From Cliona cf. orientalis (taxonomy: Eukaryota > Porifera > Demospongiae > Clionaida > Clionaidae), in NCBI GenBank assembly GCA_963930775.1, contig OZ005694.1:496001-560000 (forward strand): a DNA stretch of 64,000 nucleotides, read 5' to 3'. The translations under genes were made by a program, and so were the position numbers. Position 1 is the first letter of the stretch, and each line of letters opens with the position of its first letter. Positions 11,215 through 23,523 of this stretch are shown here, in pieces. The notes under the pieces were generated by a model. The model was given only the letters and a program-made list of their open reading frames with translations. It was not told where the DNA came from and searched no databases.

Positions 11215-12103
11215 TAGTCCAAGTATATTACTCACACATAATAGTGTGTGTGATTATGCACAATCAAATTAACACTCATTAATTACTATTGTTTGTAGTT
11301 TGTTTGATCTCAAGGGTCCTTTATGCTTGTGCATGCACTCTTATGTGATCACACAAGACAACAGTGGGTGATTAATTTTACTCCTCTCTTCCCAGCCTGG
11401 CCCGTTTCATTGAGTAGTCTATTGTAAGACATGGTTGTTTGGCATGGCTTCACATGCTGTGGTACTCCCCTCTTTGAAATTTTTCATTACTCTGCTTTAT
11501 TCTGGCGTGTGTATAGTGTTGTGTGGTGTATAAACATGCACTGTTGTTGTGTTCATGATAATTTTGAGGAGCATCAGCTTGCTAAGATTTCCCATCAATT
11601 TTAAAAATAATATTGGGATTTGTATGCAAGTGCTATAGCTTGTGAAGTCCTTTGTATTAGGTGTAGGAAATATCAACACACACTTTTAATAATCCATTAC
11701 ACTCAATCACTCCCAAAATTCTGAAACATTTGAAATTTAGCCTGCAAGGAGACTGCAAATGTTTGGATCCATATCATATGAACCCAAGATCAATAGAAGG
11801 AACACTTGGCAGAGTGTGATTTTCTTGTTGCTTAAGTGCTTGCCATCTTCACAGTTCAGTAACATACACCCTCCCCTGATCTTATTTCTGCTACCTTTGT
11901 CACCAGGGACATGGTCTCTTGTTTGGTGTGCCAATCTGAGTGCATGAAGTAGCAGTCTTCAAACCAAGTATATATATCACACCATGCACCACGGCTGACT
12001 CCTTATGGTTGTACCACTAACCACCGTGCATCACCTGTTGGTTTAGGCCAATAAATTTATGCTACACAGCTAGCATGTCTGCTGCTAATCACACAGTGGC
12101 AGC
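11215..12103. other. No gene seen
   Basis: AT-rich intergenic DNA without a supported exon or complete repeat. Confidence 0.4.
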
Positions 12104-12105
12104 TA

Positions 12106-12612
12106 GCGTAAGTCATCAACTCTCGACAGTCTAAGACGTTCGGGACTGTAACTCGGGCTCTGTACGTGCTATGAACCTCGAACAAAATCCATTTGGTAGA
12201 TAATTCATTTGTCTAATAAACGACCACTTACCATGTATTACTCTCGTTTCTGCAGGTCACTATGAGTGAGTATGCTAGACCCATGATTTTATGAATTGGC
12301 GACCGTTTCCACCTATTGTCGACCGCCCAGTAATGTGCAACAGCCCTAATATCAACCGATGGCCAATTTTTATAATAAATGTGCATGCAAGTAGTAGATT
12401 CTTAAAATAATACTTTCATCATCATTATTACTTACTATTATCATAAATATCAAGATTTTATATCGAGTGAAACTTTTATATACGCAGGATGCACAAAATC
12501 AATACTATCGCCAAACGTTCATAGTGCATGGCAAAACGCGACCACACCCGTGACCACCGTATAGTAAATATCGGTCGACAATAAAAGGTGGTCGACTATT
12601 GATGACTTACGC
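12106..12612. mobile_element. TA-flanked MITE (507 bp)
   Basis: Flanked by TA on both sides (12104-12105, 12613-12614). Perfect 14-bp terminal inverted repeat GCGTAAGTCATCAA / TTGATGACTTACGC, after which the similarity continues less perfectly (TCGAC at both subtermini). No coding capacity. The TA duplication points to Tc1/mariner-type mobilisation. Confidence 0.8.
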
Positions 12613-12614
12613 TA

Positions 12615-13334
12615 CTATGCCAAGCTAGTAGCTTGCATATAAGTGTCACCAAGGGGCTGCTCAGAATGATTTAGGGAGAGGGGGATTGAACCCCTTCCCC
12701 ACCCCCAAGATCCGCCCCTGTATACCTCCGTAACGACTTGGACAATATTGTCTTGTGAATGAAGCTACTTCTCCAAAACTTGGTCGCTATACATATGAGT
12801 GTCCATCTTTCTGAATTTTGTATGGTCTAGCTATCTAAGAAAATAGTATTTGTGCCAGTAGCTAGTGCCATAACTACCGTGTTTGCCTAGGTCTATTTTG
12901 TAATGCTATGGCCAGAGATACAGCCTTACAGTGATCCTCTATTACTGACTAGTAAAAAATTGAATAAGAATTATGATTGGGTTGTAAATGTTTATTCACA
13001 TAACAATTAACATCAATTACGGACCTGTACAATTAGTTTATTTACTTTCTAGACAACTGTACAATTGACAACTTACTTGCAGGCATGGTGGAGTGGGGTA
13101 TATCCATAGTAATCTTTCACATTAATATTTGCTTGACAATTGCTAATGAGATAGGTGGCGATTCGTAGGTCACTTTTCCTGGATTAAAATCAACGACGAT
13201 AATACTACAGATACAAGGATGATCAATTTTGACTAATACTAAACAGGATATTTCGAGACATTAATTTTAACGAACATCAGAAAGTACTTTCCTACTGAGG
13301 CATTATTTCCTATCATTAGCTACACCTTCACAGG
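12615..13334. other. No gene; fragment of an 'agatccgcccctg'-ended repeat at 12660-12722
   Basis: The stretch ending gatccgcccctg (12711-12722) has the shape of the terminus of hAT-like non-autonomous elements, and a similar end (tgtatccgcccctg) occurs at 17916-17929, but no partner terminus was found. The remainder is AT-rich without genes. Confidence 0.35.
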
Positions 13335-13339
13335 ATGAC

Positions 13340-13693
13340 CAGGCGCGTAGCCAGGATTTTAGGTAAGGAGTGCTGGACTATGCACGCAAAACGCACACAA
13401 AATTTTAAGCCATGCCCACTTATTAATCGAAATTCAAATTGTCACAGAGAACGCGTTTTGACATAGATTGTATATTTCCCTTCCTCCTGAACACTAGCTC
13501 AAGATTTTCAGCCAAATCTTGCTATAAGATAAATTTCTAACTGTCTTCTAAGCTGTTATTTTGCAGTAGATGATGGTTTGGAATAGCTAAGGGGGTGCTG
13601 GATGAGGCTGTTGTATGGACTATGTCAACTAGTCCAAGAGCAAAAGGGGGAGCTCGAGCACCCTGAGCACCCCCACCCCTGGCTAGGCCACTG
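13340..13693. mobile_element. Short inverted-repeat element with 5-bp flanking repeat
   Basis: Begins CAGGCGCGTAGCCAGG and ends CCTGGCTAGGCCACTG, an imperfect ~16-bp inverted repeat, with ATGAC on both flanks (13335-13339 and 13694-13698). The interior carries a stretch rich in ggggg/ccccc near the right end. No transposase. The superfamily is unclear; the termini resemble common hAT-like MITE ends, but an 8-bp duplication is not seen. Confidence 0.6.
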
Positions 13694-13698
13694 ATGAC

Positions 13699-14342
13699 AC
13701 AAGTCAACAGATTATATGATTTGGCGCACCACTCTCTTTGGATGGTAGAAGGGATAACCAAATGTAGCTACTCTCTAAACCTCACTTACAAATGAGGCCT
13801 ACAATAGCAATTTTCAATGTTACAGGGTGTGCATTAATTACCAGCATGCATGTGTAAGGGGTAATTTAAAATTAATCGGTCGCGTCATTGTCATTCTCAT
13901 TAATACAGAGATCACCATATTAGCTACTATGGCATCCAAGCAACTCACAAGCTAAACAATTGAATTGAATTCAGAGAAAACTGGCTGAATCAGAATGATG
14001 TAAGATGGCTGGGACAGAGATCATCGTGCAACTAAGCAGCATTTCCGCTGTTTTTCTTAAATTCACCAGCCTTTAGTAAAGCAGATCTACAGATTACATT
14101 ATATGCATGCAGGGTATGTGCTTTACAGAGCTCTAGTTTTTAATGTGAAAATTTTAGTCAACAAGCTGGCAAATGTATGCAGATGCAACATACATTTGAA
14201 GTGGGTGGGCAGAAAGTACTATCAGATAGATATAATATATTATATAGGTATAAGTTTCAGTCCTCCCCTTTCTCCCTAGGCACTATGTAGCATCAGGAGT
14301 AGGTTGACTGGAGTGTTAATTGAGCTAGTCTGGCAGATCCAG
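13699..14342. other. No gene seen
   Basis: AT-rich, without a supported exon; it borders the left end of the Merlin-containing composite. Confidence 0.35.
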
Positions 14343-14859
14343 GGCATACTTACCAACCTCTCTGCTGTAGATATCTGGATTTTATGCCAGATTCTCAGGA
14401 TTTTTAGGGATTTTTCGGGATCATCAGTACTAAGCATAATTATGTTTGTTATCACAACTAATATAATACCAATTGAAAAACAGTAGCTATGAAGCTCTGT
14501 ATTGCTGCTGAGTGCTGTAGGCATCATGAAGGTCACATGACTGATGACATAATTTGTCTATAATGTGCTACTCGAATAAAAGCCCACCTACGAAGTGTCT
14601 ACCTAGCTAGAAAATGCGGATCAACTGTAAAGAACGGCACCTGTCAAAACTATGGCTTTCTCGGATCCTGACACGTCGAGAACAGTGATTCATAGACAGT
14701 TGTATCTCTTATCTCACGCCATGTACTCACTCTTACAATACATGTACTTTGCACTTTACTCATATTCTGTGGGCATGGCGCACATGCGCGCAAAGCGTTC
14801 TATTGTGGCTTAAATTTTTGGCGGCAAATTAAAGGGCGCTGAAAAGTACTATAGCCACT

Positions 14860-15902
14860 ATGTCTTTGCTGACAGTTGGTACGGTCATGTTTGGAGGAAC
14901 TGATGGCATTATCCGTTACCTACGTGCTAGAAGACTACTTGCCCGCAATCAGAACTGTGCAAGGTGATGAAAATAGATAGCTGTAATAATATTATAGCAG
15001 TATAATTCTATATAATAACAATTAGCCTAGTTAGCTGGGGCATGGACTAAAAATTGCTTGTATGACTGTTAGATGTGCTCTGCCTATGGTGGAAAGAAGG
15101 AGGAGAGATGTCTCAGACAATGTGAGCTGGTGCTGTCCACACTGTAAGAGTAGGAAGTCGATAAGGGATGGCAGTTTCTTTGCCAAATCTAGACTAACAC
15201 TGCAAAAGTGGTTGGTCCTGATGTACTTCTGGGCTAGAGAGTACCCCGTAGGTGATGCAGCAGAGGAAGCAGAGGTGCAGGAGAAAACAGCAATCGATGT
15301 CTACCAACGGCTTCGTGGAGTGTGCTCAACAAGGTTGATTATAAGTGGGCCTGTTGTTCTTGGGGGACCAGGAGCAGTTGTACAGATCGATGAATCCCTC
15401 TTTCGGCATAAGCCTAAGGTTGCACATACATAACAATAATACAATATAGCTACAGGTTAAAATAACTAACTTTATTGTATTTAGAATCATTGAGGAAGAG
15501 CTACAACCAGAGAAGTGTGGGTTTTGGGGACGGTGGACACATCTCAATCCCCTGCTTTACGAATCGTACCCAGACGTGATGCTGCCACTCTCCTGCCCAT
15601 CACACTGCACCACATACAACTGTCCATTCTGATGAGTGGGCAGCATACTTGTCGAATCCAAAGGATTCCAACCCTCAACCATGAAGTGGTAAATCATTCC
15701 CTTCATTTTGTTAATCCAACCACCGGTGTCTATACCCAGCATATTGAATCATACTGGAATAGAGTGAAGGGAAAATCGAAGTGTATGAGATCAGTTGCCA
15801 TCCTATTTGGATGAATTCATGTGGAGAGAGAGGCATAGACGCAGTGCTGGTGTTGCCTTCCATCAGATCATGCAGGATATTGCCACTCAGTATCCTGTGT
15901 AA
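14860..15902 (+). pseudogene. Merlin-family (IS1595/ISXO2-like) transposase, broken
   Basis: A DDE transposase of the Merlin superfamily, related to bacterial IS1016/IS1595. Exon 1 starts with ATG at 14860 (MSLLTVGTVMFGGTDG) and ends at a GT donor at 14964; exon 2 begins after the AG at 15072 and keeps frame. Exon 2 has a CARCALP...CPHC zinc ribbon, a helix-turn-helix-like stretch, and the first catalytic D in VVQIDESLFRH. After a probable intron (donor near 15418, acceptor about 15484) the frame meets TGA (probably from Arg), then GRATTREVWVLGTVDTS and RIVPRRDAATLLPI. SDEWAAYL gives the second D in a shifted frame; FVNPTTGVYTQHIESYWNRV gives the E in another; LPSYLDEFMWRERHR is in a further shift, ending at TAA 15900-15902. 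One stop and about three frameshifts make it a pseudogene. Confidence 0.85.
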
Positions 15903-16206
15903 ACGTGAAGTGGTCATGGCTGCCCAAACTTGATCAGCCGATCTGATCCTTGAACTGGACTCTTCGTATTTATCAAGTCCCCACTTTCATCAATTTTATC
16001 CTTTTGTATTCATTCTCGGTATTAATTTTATCCAGAACTCGCATTCCTCTGTTCTAATAAATACATAGGTTACAAGATTGCGTAAACCACCCACAAATGA
16101 AAGTGCAAAGTACGCAGTGATCCTGCATGGAGTCAGTGAGTACAGCAGCGCCACTATTTAATAGATATCACTGTTTCAGCGAACTTCTTGATTGGGTGGT
16201 CATAAT
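15903..16206. other. Right inner arm of the Merlin composite
   Basis: Contains the block 16090-16150 that pairs with 14722-14790 in reverse orientation, plus agatatcactgt (16160), which is repeated directly at 17064 on the other side of the nested element. No gene. Confidence 0.45.
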
Positions 16207-17064
16207 TATTGATAGCTACGAGCTAGATCTTGTTACACCAATCCGGCATTATTTCTCTCAGTGAAAAATAATAATTCATCATAATGTCTACAGTCTCGAC
16301 TGCTATACTGATGTCTTCCTCAGGGCAAAAAATGCAGAACTACAAGTGTACAGTTCTTAAATAGTCAGTTCTACGGTGGGTGTGTCCGACGCTCCTTGGG
16401 GCGTGAAGTGGCCATGGATTATGATGAATTATGAACACTTGACCATCTCCCCAGTAGCTGCACAGTGTAGTTGTGCATGTGGTAAAAGGTCGTCAATAGA
16501 ATGCGTACACATCGATCGATGCTGGCCCCAGAAATTATGGAGATGGCGTCTAAGATCGACTCTCAACCTTGATAGCGACAAGTTTCGATGCTTCAATCAC
16601 AGAGATGAACTCGACAGCACAGTATTCCTTCCAAATTTCTGGTTGGTCACGCTGCTGCAGTCGCGCGCGGACCAGCCCCTTGTGACAATGATGCGTGCTA
16701 TAATTATATAGCGCAAGGCTAGCTTTTTTTATCCACGGCATTACGGAAGCCAAGAAACACGTGAAGTTCAACCAACAGTACTTCTCAGAGAAAGTAGCGC
16801 TCAGCTCGTAATATATTCGCTGGATACACGCGTAAGATACTCTATATTTTAATTTTACTGATTTTCAAGTCCCAGCGAGGCCCTGGATTTTCTCATAGTT
16901 ACCTCATAGGTTGCATCATAATTTCATCACAATTTCATCATAGGTTACACCTCAATTACCTCATAACCACAGAAAAGTAAATTGCTACTGGAGAGATGAT
17001 TATTTTTCATTGAGAGAAATAATGCCGGATTGGTGTAACAAGATCTAGCTCGTAGCTATCAATA
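16207..17064. mobile_element. Nested inverted-repeat element in the Merlin right arm
   Basis: Begins TATTGATAGCTACGAGC and ends with the exact reverse complement. The inverted repeats run about 60 bp (through caccaatccggcattatttc), with few mismatches. The interior has no transposase. It interrupts the right arm of the surrounding composite, since the matching left arm is continuous there, which fixes the order of insertion. Confidence 0.75.
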
Positions 17065-17451
17065 GATATCACTGTCTTTGACGTGTCAGGATCCGGGAAA
17101 GCCATTGTTTTGACCGGTGCTTTTCTTTACAGTTGATCCGAAAATGCTATAGTCCCAGATGAGGTGGATTTCTCGGGATTTTTAGTGATGAAATTGGGAG
17201 CTCGGGATTGAAAGCCAAAATTCGGGATAATCCCGGGAAATCGGGAGGGTTGGTAAGTATGCCAGGGATAGTTTGTTTAATTCGTTAGAACCTCTGACAT
17301 CTAGCCTACTTGCCTTCATGCGAAAAAATCATGTGTACCTGTGATTCTTGATATCATGAGACTACATCGTCTTTCTAGCGGCTGCATAATTCAGCAACAA
17401 GCACAATCAAAAATGGGTGTGGCTAACCAAAAAGTGCGTAGGTTTGATGAA

Positions 17452-17872
17452 AAATTGTGACCTGCTCTGAGAAAAGGGACCCTAGCACATTTCCAATAAT
17501 TGCTGAAATGTGAAAAAATCTGCTTTTCTTCAATTTTCTACTTTTTAGTCTATCAAAAAATTGAAAGTTCTGGCTTCAATTTGATATATTATGTTTATAT
17601 ATTTGTATCAAATAAAATGAAGCTATGGGCGCTATTAATTGCTCCGATATATACAACTTAATACAGAATTTAATTAAAAAACGCCTATTTTCAGAAAATG
17701 ACTCTATCTACCTGAGTGAATAAAAATGGTCATAACTCCACTTGTGATCAATATTTTTCCTTGTAACTTGCACCATTGTACTCAGTATAGACAGAGCTAT
17801 CTATCCATGCAAAAATCTCAATATTCATAAAAATGTCCCTAAGGTCCCTTTTCTCAGAGCAGGTCACAATTT
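17452..17872. mobile_element. Inverted-repeat element with 'ttgtgacctgctctgagaaa' ends
   Basis: aaattgtgacctgctctgag...gggacc (17452-17484) is matched by its near-perfect reverse complement at 17839-17872, about 33 bp with one or two mismatches. AT-rich interior, no coding sequence. It looks like a foldback or MITE-like element; no convincing target duplication was found. Confidence 0.7.
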
Positions 17873-19148
17873 GTGAAGCACACATAAGAAGAAGAAACCC
17901 CCTTCACAATATCCTGTATCCGCCCCTGCTAGTGTACAAATGCTGACACACCATTCTAATGCAAACACAGAGAGAGGCAACAGCTACAGCTGCATAGAGA
18001 GAGAGTGCTGAAATATCATCGTCAAAGCCTCCATAATACACCATAATCGACTTATAAAAGACCTTATGTATAGGCCGCCTAGTCGATAGAGCTATGTTGC
18101 TACAAACTATGCGGCCATTGGACTCCCAGTCATGTGACAATGGCCACGCCTACTGGTAAAATTTCTCGCGCATGGTAATAAATTATATCGCGCACACGCA
18201 TAATATTATGTTTTTGCAATGAAAATCATTGTCACAAGTATTTCGCGGGAAAGGGACAACCCCACAACCGCGCGCGCGAAACAGAGCACATGGCACACAG
18301 TCACATGCATGATATTCAATTTTTTTGGCGGGTCTATAGAAGCTAGTTTATCATAGCACATAAGCAGCTGTCTCAGTTGACTCAGGAGTTGAGTAAGTTC
18401 ATTAGTAGTATAATATAGTTCAATTGTATTCTTGAACAGCCTTCTGCATGTATTCAGCCAGCCTGCATAGACAAAAGGGGGGCCATGGACTACGTAAAAC
18501 AGATATAATATTATAGCTATTAGCTAGTGACACAATAATATATTATGTACAATTCATATTTATCAAGAAGATGAATGTACAATAAAAATTAATTCTGTTT
18601 ACCTTTTACTATATATGACACTGTGTAGTTTGTTATTAAATTGCGAAGTCAGTCAGTTTCACACTCTTATCTGGAACAATAAGACCTAAAGGAGGTATGC
18701 GTATAGTTGTATATACATCGATCAGCAAATTATTACCACTACCACACAGAGTAGAGAGTAGACACATGCACGCACATGCATGTGTGAGTGCATGCACACA
18801 CAGTAATACTTTCATGAACTATCCATGCAGCCAGAAAACCTGAAAGCCTATGATTGATTATACATGTACTTACCATGTAGTAGGTGATTTTCTCAATTGA
18901 TGGTGTACACGAGCACTGACATACCTTTCTGTGTGTGTGTGTGTATATATACATGCATGTACATGTATGTGTGAATATGTGACTATCCATGGGAAAAGCG
19001 GGCATATGGGATCCATGCACAATTTGATCAATGTGTGGTTCAGAATTTTCCTACTAACCTTCATCGTCATCTACCTAGTCTATACACCTGCTAAGGACGA
19101 TAATTAGTGTTCCAACATGGGTTAACTAGGCTAATTTAAATACTGTAG
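17873..19148. other. No gene; (TG)n microsatellite at 18938-18960
   Basis: No exon is supported. A 'tgtatccgcccctg' repeat terminus lies at 17916-17929, a CpG-rich patch with cgcgcgcg at 18240-18280, and (tg)n(ta)n at about 18931-18960. Apparent open frames on the minus strand at 18739-19070 are translations of the (tg)n tract. Confidence 0.4.
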
Positions 19149-19150
19149 TA

Positions 19151-19739
19151 CCGTATCCTCCCGAAAATAAGCCCCCTCCCCTCCGTGACCCTCAAGTTCT
19201 TGCACAGGTATGTTTGCCTCGATTATAAGCCCCCCTCCCACCAAGTAGACTGCACACATACATGTGCGCGAAGTACGTAAGTAACCCCGCCCTTCAATTG
19301 ACTACGAGTACAAAGAGGAATCATTTGTATGGTAGTGGCTTTTAGAAAAGCCTGTTTTGAAGTCATTCAATGGCACTTCTAGCTTGGCGAAGACACATAT
19401 GAGCCGGTCAAGATGCTTTAGCTTTCCTCTGAAGACGTACACACACGGAACAACAAGTCCTTTCCCCACCGCTGATCGTCATCTGTTGCTGTCTACTTGA
19501 CAGGTCATCTCGCTGCCGCTCTTTTGGAGAAAATACAGCAAACTCTGGATATTTCCCACGGTACATGATCAACGATTGTGTCGTCCTTCCATACAGTGAC
19601 TGCAAATGGTGGCCAAGGGGGGGGGGGGGGGGCTTACATTCGAGAGGAAGTGCATATTCGAAAATAAGCCCCCTTCCCAGTCTAGGTCATGTCTATTGTT
19701 GAAAAGGGGGGGGGGGGGCTTATTTTCGAGAGGATATGG
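19151..19739. mobile_element. TA-flanked MITE with CCGTA ends and iterated 'AATAAGCCCCC'
   Basis: Flanked by TA at 19149-19150 and 19740-19741. The left end CCGTATCCTCCCGAAAATAA and the right end in reverse (CCATATCCTCTCGAAAATAA) match with few changes. The motif ATAAGCCCCC recurs inside at about 19223 and 19664 and at both ends, with long G runs at 19618-19632 and 19706-19717. No coding capacity. It shares the TA-CCGTA terminus with elements at 46178, 58341 and 61333. Confidence 0.75.
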
Positions 19740-19918
19740 TACATTACAAACACCTAAATATCTCAACAGGTAACTTTGTGTAATTTCTAACTGCCTTCAG
19801 CTACATATGTGCATTTGTATGTTAATTCCTGGACATATTTACCCGGTACTGGGCACTAACCTGAGATACTACTCACTGCTTATGAATGTGTACCTTTATT
19901 TAAACAGGTACCACCAGT

Positions 19919-22900
19919 ATGGCTGGTAATTTCAATAGGCATGTAACTCTCATTCTCAACTGCGGCTTTGCTCGGACAGCAGTTCGGGAGCTGACACCAA
20001 AATTAAGGTGGAAAAATTCAACTGATATTACCAAGAGATCGACCGAGTTTAAGAATCTCTTTCACGAATACAAGCAGTTTGGTGTACAGCAATCGTACTT
20101 CGACTCGAGCAACGCTAAAGCTTCACAATTTGACCGCGATTGTGATGCAATATTGAAAATCTGGGGTAAAAAGTGGCATCCGAGTGACAAACGCCAAGAG
20201 TACGAGACTACATTCGCAATTCAAAAGTGGAAAGACCTATCAGCAGAGCAAAAACAGAAACACACTTTGGAAAAGTGCAAGGCTTGTAAAAGACACTATC
20301 GCGATTTGCAAATGGCCTTTCCACAGGGGCCACATTATGATGGTGAGAAAATCATATCCATCAACACAGATGAGCTGGATAGTGTGGGGAAGAAGCTAGG
20401 AGCACGCAAAGCTCTCCATGAAATAAACGCCTCATTCAGAGAAGTGTTTAATTCCTCATTCTCTGATTCCATAGTCAGATGTGGCGATTCAGACCTACGA
20501 AAAAAAGAAACCAGAACAGAACAAAAGAAAAAATTGAGGAATATTCACAGAAAGTATCGAGATCAAGAAAATGAGGCACTAAAGCGATCAGCAGCAATTG
20601 CCACACTAACGGAAGATGAATCATTGCGGTCGTACCAACGTAAACGCAAACGGCAGTACTTCGAGCCTACTCCAGAGTCTAAAAGACCCAGGACAACAAA
20701 ATCTCACTCTCCTGATTTCAATAATGTCACGTGGGACAAGGAGAAGGTCCTCAATGATTTACAGTCGCTACCATCTGCACCCCCTCTCCTAAATTGCCAA
20801 CAATTTGCCAGAGAACACGGCATAACAGGTGGTAATGCCGGTCAAATAGCAAAAGAATTTGCTAAGGAGTCGGGAATTGATACAGAGCGACTGGATGGCA
20901 GATCAGAAATACGGCGTCCACGAGTAAGACGAAGGCGGCTATTAGGAGGAGAAATCTCAGTTCCATCTACATCAACCCCTGAAGTAATCAAAAATCAATG
21001 GAAGAAATTAATAGATGATGGTGAAATATCATTAGGAAGGCCATGTGTACCATATAACATGGTGCGATATGCCACAAAGGATGGAGAGCTAGAGAAATAA
21101 GAATTGGCTATTGTTGGTCGTAAGTTTCTCCTATTGCAAATCAGACAGGATCTTCTGTCTAAGCATGAAAAATACATGCGTCTAATGACAAATGCAGAGA
21201 TAGAAAGCATGTCCTACAGTGACCTCAGCTCCATGCTCTCACAGTACAACTACCAAGTCTCAAATGAGACACTATCAGAGCAACAAAAAATGGTTAAGGC
21301 CTTCCAACGTACCAGGTCTTTAATTTTGTGGCATGATCATGGCACTATCCTTGGCTTGGGCTGCATCATCTTAACAGTCCATATAGCTTATGATCCTGCA
21401 GTGTTTCTCACTCAGGAAGAATATGAAGCCCGGTGTGGTAAGTCAGCTTCCATACAGTCACATGTTGAACGATCCACCTGATGGCAGCTGGCTCATCAGC
21501 AGTGGAAGATCAACTGGCCCTACTCCAGGATCGTATCGACTGCTTGGGTGAACTGACAACTACTATTGTTAGTACCAATAGCATAGAAATCACTGATAAG
21601 CTGAGATTCTTTGTAGGAGACCACCCTGCCCAGCAGTTTGAACGCGGTACACAACATGGAGGAAATTTCAAATGCTGTGGTTGTAGTGTGAAAAGTAGCA
21701 TGATGGGAGATCTAGCACACACTCTCCACCTATCTTGGAGGAGCCTTCAAGATCAACAAGAACTAGTTCTTGAGGGCAAATTCGGCAAACAGCCATGTAA
21801 TAGCAAGCCTTTCGACTCATTACGTGTGGCAGATCTACGGCAAGAACTACATGCACGTGCTATTTATGACACAGATCATTGTAAGGATGATCTACGGGAA
21901 ACACTCACAACCATTCTTGGTGGAGTACAGCGCGTTCCGACGCTTCTCCTCCTAAACCCCACACAAGCCCTTTCCCAACTTAATATTGATGAGTACACGA
22001 TTCTCGACTGTGAGCCACTTCATGATCTGAAGGGTCATTTTCGGAATCTTTTGCAGGAGCTCCCTTTTCTGTTAAAAGGAGATGACCGCACAGCCTGTGA
22101 AAGGATCATTGGTGCTGTGAGTGGTGACACAATGACTGGTGCTAAGTTTAGAGTTTGTATGATCGAACTCTATCTCGGTCTCAAAAAGAATAATATAGAC
22201 CATGAAATTCTCTTGCTAATCGAAACCGCTGTTCGAATCTCACAGATCCTTTACATGACAGAAGATGATCGAAATCCAAGAAACATTTTACGCTTGTACA
22301 ACTGCACGTGGCTACATCACGAGCTGTGCAATAAATTAATTACCAGATTTCATGGAGGTATGAAGTACACAACATTTTTTGGTACGTACCTACACGCTTT
22401 AGTTGCGCATGCTCCTCAGCAACTTGAAATTGTTTCCTTGAGATCAGTAAACACTGAAAATCAAGAGCGTCTTTTTGATCAAGCACGTAGGTCAGCAACT
22501 GCTGCAAGCAACAGACACCCTCAAAATGTCCTGTACACTGCTGTCCTCAGACTGCAAGCAAAAGCAGCCTTCAAAAGTAGAATAGATGCACAGCTAGTAG
22601 CGGATAGTATTGTTGCTAAAGCTGGTGGTGATGTTCCCAAGTACTCTGGAACATTAATCTCTAAAACGTTTATCCTAGCAAGAGAGAGAAGTTGGCAGAG
22701 TCATCTCAAACGGATAAGCCACTACTTGTTACATGGTACAGGAAAATGGTGGAAAGAAACAGAAACAGGTTACCAGTTTCTTGATAGTGATCAAGACCCT
22801 CCCATCCATCCTGAAGGCCCTCATCTTCGACACTTTCGAACAACAAGCCTAAAGGAGGTTACCACTAGTGCAAAAACGGTATGGGATCAAGTTTTAGCTA

Positions 22901-23523
22901 AAGGCATCGAGCTTCCAACCACAGGAATTGTACTATATGACCAAAGCGATAATCCCATTGACAGACAAGACAATAATGCGGTGGAAAACATGAACACAGA
23001 TGCATCTACACATACAACTGGTGAGAGTGACGCAAACAAAGAGGGTATGGTGGAAAATATGACCACAGACACAACTACTGAGAACCAAGATCAACCCATT
23101 TCAGATGAGCCAAGCCATGAATTCATACCATTTGATGAGTAACGGGAAGAAACACAAGCAAGTAGGGAAGTTGAACAAGAAGATGGAGAATGTTTTAAAA
23201 CAAGACATGCAACAGAAATAAAGAAGATTATTGGTAGCAGTACTGATGACTTGCGACAGTTTGATGAACTACGATATCGTTTAAAAAGTTCTAAACCTGT
23301 AACAAAAGACGAGCGGACCATCTACAAGCGACTCTTTTACAAGCTACAACTGGCAGTACAGCATAAAAGAACTTCTATTTTGGAAGAAATCCAAGCTATT
23401 GAAGGAAGATACCATCAAGAGCATGGAACTCTTCCTAGTGAGAAGGACTGCCCTGAGTTTTCTACCCTTATGTCACAGTGTAAACACATCAACAAACTAC
23501 TACATGCCTGGAACATCCACTGA
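19919..23523 (+). pseudogene. Uncharacterised multi-copy family, CMC/CACTA-like DDE transposase candidate, broken
   Basis: One long gene read in three pieces. 19919-21100 (393 aa, ATG start MAGNFNRHVTLILN) is Lys/Arg-rich with KRKRQY and RRPRVRRRRL basic runs. A single TAA (21098-21100) separates it from 21104-21478 in the same frame. A frame change near 21470-21490 leads to 21481-23142, and a second single TAA (23140-23142) leads to the C-terminal piece ending at TGA 23521-23523. In the third piece I see FVGDHPAQQFERGTQ, then C-C-G-C, then LDCEPLHDLKGH, WLHHELC, FFGTYLHALVAHAP and SVNTENQERLF. The order D, CxxC, D, E resembles the CMC (CACTA/Mirage/Chapaev) tnp2-type core (GDxPA motif and zinc knuckle), so I infer a transposase. 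Similar uncharacterised proteins are, to my knowledge, multi-copy in cnidarians and other invertebrates. No TIRs were identified. Confidence 0.6.

Larger units (their letters stand above)
14343..17263 (+). mobile_element. Inverted-repeat composite containing a Merlin-type transposon
   Basis: The outer ends are GGCATACTTACCAACC (14343) and its reverse complement ending at 17263. Inside, a second matched pair is seen: 14617-14695 (cggatcaactgtaaagaa...cggatcctgacacgtc...acagtgat) against 17064-17140 in reverse. A third block around tgtactcac...actttgcactttt (14722-14760) matches 16090-16150 in reverse. Together these make long terminal inverted repeats around the transposase remnant at 14860-15902. 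The right arm is split by a nested element (16207-17064). No clean target-site duplication was found at the outermost ends. Confidence 0.65.

Noticed and set aside
16376..16711. 111-codon plus-strand frame in the nested element
   Set aside because: No family similarity; lies in an inverted-repeat element without other coding signs.
18739..19070. Overlapping minus-strand open frames
   Set aside because: Explained by (tg)n and AT-rich low-complexity DNA; no domain and no splice support.
21438..21502. Intron (gtaagt … gcag) instead of a frameshift in the CMC-like gene
   Set aside because: The splice would keep frame, but it would remove a stretch that reads as family-like protein on both sides (GKSASIQSHVE and MAAGSS); a small indel explains it better. 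Not fully excluded.
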